Positions 9,261 to 16,575 of a DNA stretch of 64,000 bases are shown here, piece after piece (positions within the stretch are counted from its first letter, which is position 1; the number at the start of each line of letters is the position of its first letter). The position numbers were made by a program, and so were the translations under genes. Below the pieces are notes generated by a model, which ran no database searches, was not told where the DNA came from, and was given only the letters and a program-made list of their open reading frames with translations. Source of the stretch: Candidatus Hydrogenedentota bacterium (GTDB taxonomy: Bacteria; Hydrogenedentota; Hydrogenedentia; Hydrogenedentales; JAGMZX01); the NCBI GenBank assembly GCA_029556545.1, contig JAKQEQ010000192.1, positions 122,998 to 186,997 on the forward strand, in the 5' to 3' direction.

Positions 9261-9998
9261 ATGAGAGCACATCTGATCAAAGAATTGTACGTCGAGGCGG
9301 CGCACCGTAACCCACGCGGCGGCGAAGCGCAGCGCCGGTTGCACGGGCACAGCTACCGCATCGCGATGCTGGCCCGGGGCGAACCGAGCGCCGACGTCGG
9401 CTGGGTCGTGGACTTCGCCGAGTTGAAGCGGCTGATCGCGCCCGTCGCGGCGCAACTAGACCACGCTTATCTCAATGAGATACCCGGTCTAGAGGAGGAT
9501 ACGCGCCTCCCCGCCTTGCGCGACTGGATCGAACGTAGCATGGGCATCTTGCCCATCAACCACGAGCAGGAGCCCCGTGCCGCGCGTCCCGCGTGGTTCG
9601 CGGGCGTGCGCGTGGCCATCCACGGCGACCTGGCGTTCGCGCCGAGGCGCCTGCCCGCCGACCTCATCGACGATTTGCCCGCGCGCATCGCGTTCACTTT
9701 CGAGGCCGCGCAGTCGCTGCCGCAACTGCCCGAGGGCCACCCCTGCCGCCGGATGCACGGCCACAGCTACCGCATCGAGGCCGCCGCGGAAGACCTGGAC
9801 GGCCTCGAACCGATTCTGGCCGCGCTGTATGACCGACTCGACCACCAACGTCTTAACGAAGTGCCGGGACTCGAGACCGCGACAGTCGAGCACCTGTGCG
9901 CATACCTGTGGGCGTGGATGCGCGACCGGGGCGCGCGCCCGACCGCCGTGGTCGTGCAGGAAACCCCCTCGTCGCGCTGTGTATACTACGGCGAGTAA
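9261..9998 (+). CDS. queD: tandem-domain 6-carboxytetrahydropterin synthase-like protein
   Basis: 245 residues, twice the usual QueD length (about 120), built from two PTPS/QueD domains. Domain 1 (about 1-92) has the zinc histidines H15, H28 and H30 and LDHAYLN but has Gln24 where the catalytic Cys should be and no recognisable terminal KET-type Glu. Domain 2 (about 140-245) has Cys162, H166, H168, LDHQRLN and VVQETPSS, but its first zinc His is Gln151 (FEAAQS). The linker contains an in-frame palindromic repeat (SMGILPINHEQEPRAARPAW). The two halves seem to complement each other's missing residues; activity is inferred from position beside queE. Confidence 0.85.
   Translation: MRAHLIKELYVEAAHRNPRGGEAQRRLHGHSYRIAMLARGEPSADVGWVVDFAELKRLIAPVAAQLDHAYLNEIPGLEEDTRLPALRDWIERSMGILPINHEQEPRAARPAWFAGVRVAIHGDLAFAPRRLPADLIDDLPARIAFTFEAAQSLPQLPEGHPCRRMHGHSYRIEAAAEDLDGLEPILAALYDRLDHQRLNEVPGLETATVEHLCAYLWAWMRDRGARPTAVVVQETPSSRCVYYGE
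9538..9584 (+). repeat. palindromic repeat inserted in frame in queD
   Basis: GCATGGGCATCTTGCCCATC at 9538-9557 and CACGAGCAGGAG-CCCCGTGCCGCG at 9561-9584 match the two arms of the repeat at 7622-7676, in the same orientation and same reading frame. They encode MGILPI and HEQEPRAA between the two QueD domains. Divergence of the second arm suggests an older insertion. Confidence 0.72.
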
Positions 9999-10003
9999 AC
10001 CAG

Positions 10004-10612
10004 ATGAATAAGCTCAGTCGCACCTGGTCCAGTTGGAGACACGCGCGGAAATTCGCCGTTCGGGGGCGGGGCAATGAATTCGCGTTTCCAGACCTGCTCG
10101 TGCAGGGGCACGTCGAGATCGGCTCGTACTGCCGTTTCCGCAACAATGTCGTCCTCCGCGCCGTCGGCGAAGGGAAGATTGTCATCGGCAACCGTTCCGG
10201 TTTCAGCTGGAACTGTTTGGTAGAGGCGGCGGAACTGGTGCGGATCGGTCATCGTACCGGAATCGCGGAGAACGTCGTGCTGCGCGACGTCGTCTACGAG
10301 TTCTTCGGATCGGCGGGCGGCTCCCGCGCGGTGGCGCGCCGCTCGGCGCCTATTGTCATCGGCGACAGCTGTTTCATCGGCAGCGGCTGCTACATCGGCC
10401 CCGGCGTGACCATCGGCGACAGCGCCATCGTCGCGCATCACAGCGTCGTTACGCGCGATATCGGGCCCCTTGAAATCTGGGGCGGCCGCCCGGCGCGGCG
10501 GATTTCCCACCGCACCGAGGGCGTGCCCGAGAGCGTGAAGCGGGAGGTTGAGGAGCTTATTGCGCGTTTCGGATTGCGGGAAGATCGGATGGAAGGAAGG
10601 TATGAGTACTAA
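10004..10612 (+). CDS. left-handed beta-helix (hexapeptide) acyltransferase
   Basis: 202 residues. The middle and C-terminal parts carry imperfect hexapeptide turns (VEIGSYCRF, KIVIGNRSGF, IVIGDSCFIGSGCYIGPGVTIGDSAIV) followed by HHSVVTRDIGP and WGGRPARRI, typical of trimeric O-acetyltransferases and colanic/serine acetyltransferase-like proteins. Substrate is unknown; sugar O-acetylation is likely for this family. It starts 5 bases after queD and so may be co-transcribed with it. The stop codon is directly followed by the AGAGGCTAGAGGCT repeat. Confidence 0.82.
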   Translation: MNKLSRTWSSWRHARKFAVRGRGNEFAFPDLLVQGHVEIGSYCRFRNNVVLRAVGEGKIVIGNRSGFSWNCLVEAAELVRIGHRTGIAENVVLRDVVYEFFGSAGGSRAVARRSAPIVIGDSCFIGSGCYIGPGVTIGDSAIVAHHSVVTRDIGPLEIWGGRPARRISHRTEGVPESVKREVEELIARFGLREDRMEGRYEY

Positions 10613-10637
10613 GAGGCTAGAGGCTAGGGATGAGGGG
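10612..10637. repeat. short GC-rich repeat at a stop codon (AGAGGCTAGAGGCTAGGG type)
   Basis: A direct repeat of AGAGGCT that overlaps the last base of the acyltransferase stop codon. A second copy at 41123-41150 overlaps the stop codon of larB, also in the gap before the next same-strand gene. Function unknown. Confidence 0.5.
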
Positions 10638-10662
10638 CTGGTCTAGGAAGGTAGTGTAGCTG

Positions 10663-11382
10663 ATGAAGCCGAAGGCGATTACGTTCGATTTTTGGAGGAC
10701 GCTATTCCGCGACAGCGACGGCGAGTTGCGGAACGAGTTGCGGGTCCGTGCGTTTATGGACGCCTCAGGCGCGCCGGAGGACGCGGTGCGGCGCGCGTTC
10801 GAGGTCTGGCCGGCCGAGTTCGCCCGCGTACACATGGAAGAACAGCGCACGCTCACGCCGCATGACGCGGTGCGCATGGTCTGCGAGACCCTCGACGTAC
10901 GCCTCGCCCAGGAGGCCGCGGACACGGTGGCGCGCGCGTTCTCGGAGGCAATCCTCGAATACCCCGCGGTCCCGATTGACGGCGCGCTCGAGGCGGTGCG
11001 CGCCGCCGCCGCGCGCGTGCCCGTGGCGGTCATCTCCGACACGGCCATCAGCACGGGGCGTTGCCTGCGGCAATTGCTCAAACGCTTCGATTTCGCAACG
11101 TCCTTTGCGACGACGACCTTTTCCGACGAGGTGGGCGTGTCGAAGCCGCAGCGGGCAATGTTCGAGCGGACGGCCTCCGCCCTTGGCGTCGAACCCGCGG
11201 CGTTGTTGCACATTGGCGACCTCGAGCCCACGGACGTTGTCGGTGTTCACGGAGTCGGCGGCACGGCGGGCCTGTTCACGGCCGACAACGCGCGCTTCCT
11301 CGGCAACACGCAGGCGGAGTACACGTTCACGACTTGGGGCGAGTTCATCGACCGATTGCCGGAATTGGTACAGACCGGGTGA
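10663..11382 (+). CDS. HAD-superfamily hydrolase, dehalogenase-like motif I
   Basis: 239 residues. Motif I is FDFWRTL: Asp9 is the nucleophile, but the second Asp of DxDxT is Trp11, as in haloacid-dehalogenase-type and several uncharacterised HAD proteins. Motif II is VAVISDT, the Lys is in GVSKPQ, and motif IV is HIGDLEPTDVVG. A helical cap lies between motifs I and II. The phosphatase or dehalogenase substrate cannot be predicted. Its 3' end overlaps the 3' end of the minus-strand gene at 11345 by 38 bases (tail-to-tail). Confidence 0.85.
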   Translation: MKPKAITFDFWRTLFRDSDGELRNELRVRAFMDASGAPEDAVRRAFEVWPAEFARVHMEEQRTLTPHDAVRMVCETLDVRLAQEAADTVARAFSEAILEYPAVPIDGALEAVRAAAARVPVAVISDTAISTGRCLRQLLKRFDFATSFATTTFSDEVGVSKPQRAMFERTASALGVEPAALLHIGDLEPTDVVGVHGVGGTAGLFTADNARFLGNTQAEYTFTTWGEFIDRLPELVQTG

Positions 11383-11992
11383 ACGCCCGGCGCGGCTCGC
11401 TGTCAAGATCAATCACCGTATAGCACGCGTCGTCATCCCCGACGGCGCCGCACAACGGCCCCGGTCCCACGAACAGCGTGCCGTCCACCAGCCGCGAGAA
11501 CGGCGCCGGCGAGCCGCCGCAAACGATGACGTCCGCAGGGGCCATCTCGCGCTGACGGCGCAGGCGCTCGAGCGGCGTCGTCGCGTCAATCCGATCGGTC
11601 ACACGCGAAATCGAGCCGTGGCACACCACAATCCCGAAGCCGTCCACTGTCATCGTGTGCATGTGCGGGAGCCGCGCGAGGAATTCGACCGTGTCGCGCG
11701 GCAGGCTGTCGTGCAGCCGCTGCAACGTCTCAAAGGTCTCTTCGCCGAGCTTGCGCAGCAGCAATGTCCGCCGCGATGGACGCCGCGCCCGCGCTACCTG
11801 GCGGTCGTGCAGCCCCTGCACCAGCACCACGCCGCGCTCACGCAGCGAACGCAGCGCCGCGTCACCGCCCACCTCGCCCACAACGTTTCCCGTCTGCACC
11901 ACAGTGAGAATGCCCGCGTCCTCGATGTCCACGAGTGCAGCCTCGAGCGCGGCAAAGTTGCCCGCGACGTCGCCCAGCGCGGCGAGAATCAC
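11345..11992 (-). CDS. metallophosphoesterase-like protein lacking metal ligands
   Basis: 215 residues from a GTG at 11992 behind GGGAGG (8-base spacing). The fold markers follow calcineurin-like phosphoesterases of the MJ0936/YfcE type, but the metal-binding motifs are altered: GDxHGN is GDVAGN (His to Ala10), GDxVG is GNVVG (Asp to Asn36), GNHD is GLHD (Asn to Leu61) and the C-terminal GHTHxP is CGGSPAP. VVCHGS is kept. Several ligands lost at once in an otherwise intact frame suggests a non-catalytic, perhaps ligand-binding, role. The frame is open further upstream, but a promoter at 12050-12078 supports this start. Confidence 0.75.
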   Translation of the reverse strand: MILAALGDVAGNFAALEAALVDIEDAGILTVVQTGNVVGEVGGDAALRSLRERGVVLVQGLHDRQVARARRPSRRTLLLRKLGEETFETLQRLHDSLPRDTVEFLARLPHMHTMTVDGFGIVVCHGSISRVTDRIDATTPLERLRRQREMAPADVIVCGGSPAPFSRLVDGTLFVGPGPLCGAVGDDDACYTVIDLDSEPRRAFTRSVPIPAIGR

Positions 11993-12049
11993 GCTGTCAA
12001 CCTCCCTGATCCGCGATAGCTTCAAAGGCCCCCTGCGGGGCCCGAAGGC

Positions 12050-12078
12050 ACTATAGCCACTTGCCGAAAAGGATTCAA
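12050..12078 (-). promoter_or_regulatory. promoter of the metallophosphoesterase-like gene
   Basis: On the minus strand, TTGAAT (12078-12073) is followed after 17 bases by TATAGT (12055-12050). It lies about 57 bases upstream of the GTG start at 11992, with correct orientation and spacing for sigma-70. Confidence 0.62.
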
Positions 12079-12212
12079 CGTGCCTTGCAACCCATTGCAA
12101 CACAAGCACATACAGGCCCATCCGCAGGGGGGGGCCGATGTCGCGCGCGGATTCTCCTTGAAAATCAAGGCGATTTGTGACATCACCTTCGGATCGCCCT
12201 TGAAAATAAGGC

Positions 12213-12241
12213 TTGACAAAACGCTCTTTAGGCGCTATCAA
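12213..12241 (+). promoter_or_regulatory. promoter of the HU-family gene
   Basis: TTGACA at 12213-12218, a 17-base spacer, then TATCAA at 12236-12241. The hexamers lie about 130 bases before the HU start codon, so the leader is long (about 125 bases). Upstream, CCTTGAAAATCAAGG at about 12157-12171 is a short palindrome of unknown role. Confidence 0.6.
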
Positions 12242-12373
12242 ACTACTGATGACGGGGTGCGATCGCAAGGGACGCATCGAGACAACCCGTGTCAGGAAGG
12301 GGCCGTGCGGGGCGGCTCTTGGAAGAACAGGAACCCGCGTGAACAGATTGTTACGCAAGAGGAGGGTAGGACT

Positions 12374-12685
12374 ATGGCAGTAAAGAAGGCGAAACCGGGC
12401 GACAAGGCGCTGACCAAGGCGCAGATCATCAACGCGCTGGCCGGCGAGACCGGGCTGAGCAAGAAGGATGTCGGCGCCGTCCTGGGCGTACTGACGGACT
12501 TGGCCTATGCGCAGGCGGTCGTCGGCTTCACGATTCCCGGCATCGGCAAGCTTGTGATCGTCAACCGCAAGCCCCGGCTCGGCCGCAATCCGGCCACGGG
12601 CGAGCAGATCAAGATTCCGGCGAAGAAGGTGCTGAAGTTCCGCATCGCCAAGCAGGCGAAGGACGCCATCGCGCCGAAGAAGTAG
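12374..12685 (+). CDS. HU/IHF-family nucleoid DNA-binding protein
   Basis: 103 residues. A lysine-rich start (AVKKAKPGDKALTKAQIINAL) leads into the helical dimer region (GETGLSKKDVGAVL), then the beta-arm with TIPGIGKLVIVNRKPRLGRNPATGEQIKIPAKK, in which RNPATG is the family's DNA-arm signature. It bends and compacts DNA as a dimer. The start at 12374 follows GGAGGGTAGG. The N-terminal lysine-rich extension of about 10 residues is longer than in E. coli HU. A strong hairpin terminator follows at 12704. Confidence 0.95.
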   Translation: MAVKKAKPGDKALTKAQIINALAGETGLSKKDVGAVLGVLTDLAYAQAVVGFTIPGIGKLVIVNRKPRLGRNPATGEQIKIPAKKVLKFRIAKQAKDAIAPKK

Positions 12686-12703
12686 ACTCGCGAACATACG
12701 CGG

Positions 12704-12745
12704 AACAGCCCGGGCAAGCCCCCGCCAGCCCGGGCTGTTTCGTTT
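12704..12745 (+). terminator. hairpin terminator after the HU gene
   Basis: AACAGCCCGGGC (12704-12715) pairs perfectly with GCCCGGGCTGTT (12728-12739) across a 12-base loop, and TCGTTT follows. The T-tract is short, but the 12-bp GC-rich stem 19 bases after the stop codon makes termination likely. Confidence 0.72.
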
Positions 12746-12836
12746 CTCGGGTCTCCGCTCCAGCATCGGCGTCGCGCGGCATTGCGCGCGTATGCGGTGG
12801 GAAAATGCGGTGGTAGCCGCGACGGTCGGGCGCTCC

Positions 12837-15800
12837 TCATCCCGCGCCCGGCGCGAGTCCGTCCTCCGTGTCCGACGTCCGGTGATATAGACCGCCCGGC
12901 GTGTTGTAGAACTGAATCAGACGGAGTAATTCGCTGAGGTTGATGACCCAATCTCGCGGATTGTAGTCGGTGTCGTGCGGCTCGCAGACACGACCGCCGC
13001 TTCCTGGTGTATACCCGTCTTCCGTGCCGTCGCCACAAGAGAGCTCGCCGACATTGAAGAACTGGATGACGCGCAATAATTCCGTGAGGGAGATGTTCCA
13101 ATCGCCGTTGATGTCGGCGCTCTGTTGACCGCTTTCCGGGCGCTCATAGACGTGCAGCGAGGCTCGGGCGGAGCGCTCGCTGGCAATACCATCGCTGAGC
13201 ATACAGTCATAATCACCGGTGTCCTCGAGGAAGACGGGATCAATCACCAAGCGGACGTCGCGGGCATCTTCAATAGAGACGCCGTCCTTACGCCATTGAA
13301 ACGCCAAGGGCCCGCTACCGCCACGCGCGGCCACTTCGAATTCCGCACGCATGCCGGTATACAATGCGAGGCTGCGAGGCTGGCGCGTGATGACTATGTC
13401 ACATTCATCCAAGATTGTGACGATCCGCACAGCGAAGGCAACGTTACCGGCGGCGTCGGCAACCGAATAGGTTACTTCATGAACTCCGGGTGCTCCGCTT
13501 TGCGGCGCGCCCGACAGTTCAATCCAGGCGCTCAGGTCGCCGTCGCAGGCGTCGTACGCGGTGGCGCCCGCTTCTTCGTACACGGTGTTGCAGGATAACA
13601 CCAGGGTGGTGTCGCCCAGCAGCGTAATCTCCGGCGCCTCGGTGTCCACGACCCGAACCATGCGCGTGACATGCGCGGTGTTGCGAGCCGCGTCGCGCAC
13701 GGAGTAGGTGATCAGGTAATCGCCGGAAGCGGCGGTGTCCACAGTGCCGGTCACTTCCACAGCCGCGGACAAGTCCCCGTTGCAGATGTCCCACGCCGTC
13801 ACGCCCGGGTCTGAAAAGGCGTCGCCACATGCGATATCAATTGCACCATCACCCAGCAGCGTAACCACCGGCGCTTCGTTGTCGACGACCCAGACTATGC
13901 GTGTTGTCTGCACGCGATTACCCTCCGCGTCCTGCACGGCATAGCTAATCGGATAGTTACCGGGAACCGCGGTGTTTATGCCGCCGGTTACCTCGATAGC
14001 CGCGGACAAGTCCCCGGTACAGGCGTCCCACGCGGTCGCGCCCGGATCCGAGAAGATGCCCCCACACGCGATGTTGAGCGTTGTGTCGCCCAGAAGCGTG
14101 ATCTCCGGCGCTTCAGTATCCACGACGCGAACCGTGCGTGCGGCCTGTACGCGGTTGCCCGCTGCGTCCTGTACGGCGTAGACCACCGGATAGTCGCCGG
14201 GAACCGCGGTGTTCACGCTGCCGGTCACCTCGATGGCCCCGGACAAATCCCCGGCGCAGGCGTCCAGTGCGGTCGCTCCGGGATCGGTGAACGTGCCGCC
14301 ACACGGGACGAACAACAGATTCGCCCCCAACAGGTTGAGCACGGGCGCTTCCGTATCTGCTACGAGCACTGTCCGTGTAATTTGCGTCGCATTGCCCGCT
14401 TCATCTTCGACGCGGTAGATGCGCAGGTATGGACCCGGCAACGCCGAATTCACCAAGCCCTCGATGACAATCGCGCCGCTGATGTCGCCGTCACAAGCGT
14501 CCATGGCCTGCGCGCCCGGGTCAACGAACGCCGCGCCGCAGGAAACCACGAGCGGGTCAGGCCCGATCAACAATAAGTTGGGCGGTGACATGTCACGCAC
14601 AACCACGGTGCGAACGACTGTCGCGCTATTCCCGGCTCGGTCGCGCGCGGTATAGGTAAGTGCGTACTCGCCGGGGATCGCCGGGGACACCGTTCCCGAA
14701 ATCACCACGGTGGCGCTCACGTCGCCATCCACGGCGTCCCAAGCGCTCGCGCCCGGCTCCACATATACGCCGCCGCATTCGACGAACAACGGGTTGTCAC
14801 CGTTGACCGTGATTACCGGCGAAACGACATCGGGAGCCGTGCTCACAGTCAATACCACGACGGAGGACTCCAAGGTCACCGGACTGGCGGACGGCCCCCC
14901 GGTGACGCGCGCCTGATAGAAACCGGCATCACTCAACTGCAACGGCCCGATGCTAAGATCCGAGTCTGTGGCGCCTGGAATCTCCGTCATTGCGGCGGCG
15001 GTAGCCCCCCGATACCAACGGTACGCGGGGAGTACCTCGCCGCCGATTACCCGCACCGAGAACGTGTGGCTTTCGCCTTCCACTTTGTCCGCCCCCTCGG
15101 GATAACCCAGGAATTGAAATCCCGCCGCCGCCACCGCAAGCCGCGCCGGCTGCGCTGCGCGCATCCACGTATCATCACAGACATACAAGCTGTATAGCCC
15201 GCTATCCGAAGGCACCGCGTAAGGAAACGCCAATAGGGGCGATGTGCCAACGCCATTGGAAGCCCCTGTGGCTTCGTTCACTCGCTTCCAGTCGTAACCG
15301 ACGGGGCCGCCGTCGCCGCCCGCGATGACCGCATCGAATACCGCGGCCTCGCCCGCGGTGACGCTCAGGCCGACAGGCGGCGTGACGATTTCGAGTGGCG
15401 GTTTGACAACACCCTTCGCCAGCAGCCAGTTCTGGCGGTTGCGCCCCGCCGCGTCATAGGCCGCAAGATTGCTCGCACCCGCGCCGCTGATGTTTCCTGA
15501 GGCGCCGAGCCAATTGGGTTTTGTCGCCCCCGGCGCGTCGCCGTAAGAAGAATAACGGGAGGCGACAAAATTGGCATTCACCGTGTTGCGCAATACGCTC
15601 TTGACCGTACCGGCGATGAACCCCGGAATTTCGCCGCTGCTTACTCCCACTTCGATGAAGATTTCACCAAGCGTGATGAGAAGACCCCGGATATACTGCA
15701 CCGAGGCCGCGTCGCCGAGAGTCATGTAGGCGGCTACCAGGTCTTGCAGCGACTCGCCGAACGCCGGGTCGCTCTTGTTGATCTCGTCAATGATGTTCAC

Positions 15801-16223
15801 CGTCACAAAGAGGATTACAAGCGTCAGGTCTGGCCGGACTTTCCCCCGGTTCGCGGTGAAGGCCGCCCGTATCTCCGTGACCCGGCCTTCAGGAATCCCG
15901 CCCAGCACCAGCGACGCGGGTTCGCCCGACAAGACCGCCCCCAGCAGTTCGACATGATCGTCATCATCGATCCCGTTCTGCGAGTTATCTTCGTTCGCAA
16001 ACGCGGGTGTTGGATCGGCGGTATTTTCCTGACGGTACCGCTGAAGCCACTGCGGATAGTCCTCCCCGAGGTTGTTGTCAAGTCCCCAGAATAGATAGTC
16101 GATGTCGAACTGTATCGCGCCTGACACGGGATCCGCCACGCATTGGCCCGGAGCACTTCCGGACCATCCTGCGAGCGCGAAGCCTGGCAGTAAACACATA
16201 GCCAGCCGGTATTTCGTTGTCAT
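12837..16223 (-). CDS. large secreted multi-Ig/DUF5011 protein with ELLRxIQFYN C-terminal module
   Basis: About 1128 residues. A hydrophobic leader (LAMCLLPGFALAGWSGSAPG) is followed by a unique region (about 16100-15450), two Ig-like domains (about 15400-14860), six DUF5011/HYR-like repeats of about 75 residues (about 14820-13420; each has xCGGxFxDPGATAWDAC-GDLS and two Cys), another Ig-like domain (about 13400-13140), and at the C-terminus two copies of a dockerin-like motif (DINGDWNISLTELLRVIQFF and DWVINLSELLRLIQFYN). It is an exported or surface adhesin-like protein of unknown ligand. No good ribosome site precedes ATG 16223; in-frame ATGs at 16316 and 16415 would add up to 64 residues. 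Confidence 0.82.
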   Translation of the reverse strand: MTTKYRLAMCLLPGFALAGWSGSAPGQCVADPVSGAIQFDIDYLFWGLDNNLGEDYPQWLQRYRQENTADPTPAFANEDNSQNGIDDDDHVELLGAVLSGEPASLVLGGIPEGRVTEIRAAFTANRGKVRPDLTLVILFVTVNIIDEINKSDPAFGESLQDLVAAYMTLGDAASVQYIRGLLITLGEIFIEVGVSSGEIPGFIAGTVKSVLRNTVNANFVASRYSSYGDAPGATKPNWLGASGNISGAGASNLAAYDAAGRNRQNWLLAKGVVKPPLEIVTPPVGLSVTAGEAAVFDAVIAGGDGGPVGYDWKRVNEATGASNGVGTSPLLAFPYAVPSDSGLYSLYVCDDTWMRAAQPARLAVAAAGFQFLGYPEGADKVEGESHTFSVRVIGGEVLPAYRWYRGATAAAMTEIPGATDSDLSIGPLQLSDAGFYQARVTGGPSASPVTLESSVVVLTVSTAPDVVSPVITVNGDNPLFVECGGVYVEPGASAWDAVDGDVSATVVISGTVSPAIPGEYALTYTARDRAGNSATVVRTVVVRDMSPPNLLLIGPDPLVVSCGAAFVDPGAQAMDACDGDISGAIVIEGLVNSALPGPYLRIYRVEDEAGNATQITRTVLVADTEAPVLNLLGANLLFVPCGGTFTDPGATALDACAGDLSGAIEVTGSVNTAVPGDYPVVYAVQDAAGNRVQAARTVRVVDTEAPEITLLGDTTLNIACGGIFSDPGATAWDACTGDLSAAIEVTGGINTAVPGNYPISYAVQDAEGNRVQTTRIVWVVDNEAPVVTLLGDGAIDIACGDAFSDPGVTAWDICNGDLSAAVEVTGTVDTAASGDYLITYSVRDAARNTAHVTRMVRVVDTEAPEITLLGDTTLVLSCNTVYEEAGATAYDACDGDLSAWIELSGAPQSGAPGVHEVTYSVADAAGNVAFAVRIVTILDECDIVITRQPRSLALYTGMRAEFEVAARGGSGPLAFQWRKDGVSIEDARDVRLVIDPVFLEDTGDYDCMLSDGIASERSARASLHVYERPESGQQSADINGDWNISLTELLRVIQFFNVGELSCGDGTEDGYTPGSGGRVCEPHDTDYNPRDWVINLSELLRLIQFYNTPGGLYHRTSDTEDGLAPGAG

Positions 16224-16575
16224 TGTTCGTAATGTACCACAGGTGGAGACTACAACAACAAGAATAGTCCAGGCGGCCAGAATATGTCCGGCCTTGCCGG
16301 CGATAAGTAATTTCATACCCGATCCGGCCCGTCTAATCGTGCGCACTCCGGACAACTTCCAGATAAGAAGCCCCGCACTGACCGCAACTGTCTCAGTTCC
16401 CAGCAAGAGCACCAATCAGTGGGCCGCGGAAACGTTTTCCAAGGCCGTGCGCTCGCAGTCAACTTCGATACCCCTTGGCCATACTTCGTTGGAGCAAATG
16501 TTCCTTGTATCGCGCGTGATGGGCTGTATATGCTTGCGTTCTTCGAGATGATCGGTGAACAGGGAGCGCAGTGTC

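Noticed and set aside
11993..12766. N-terminal extension of the metallophosphoesterase-like frame across the HU gene
   Set aside because: The extension runs antisense through the HU gene and lacks a ribosome site; promoter and SD positions fit the GTG at 11992.
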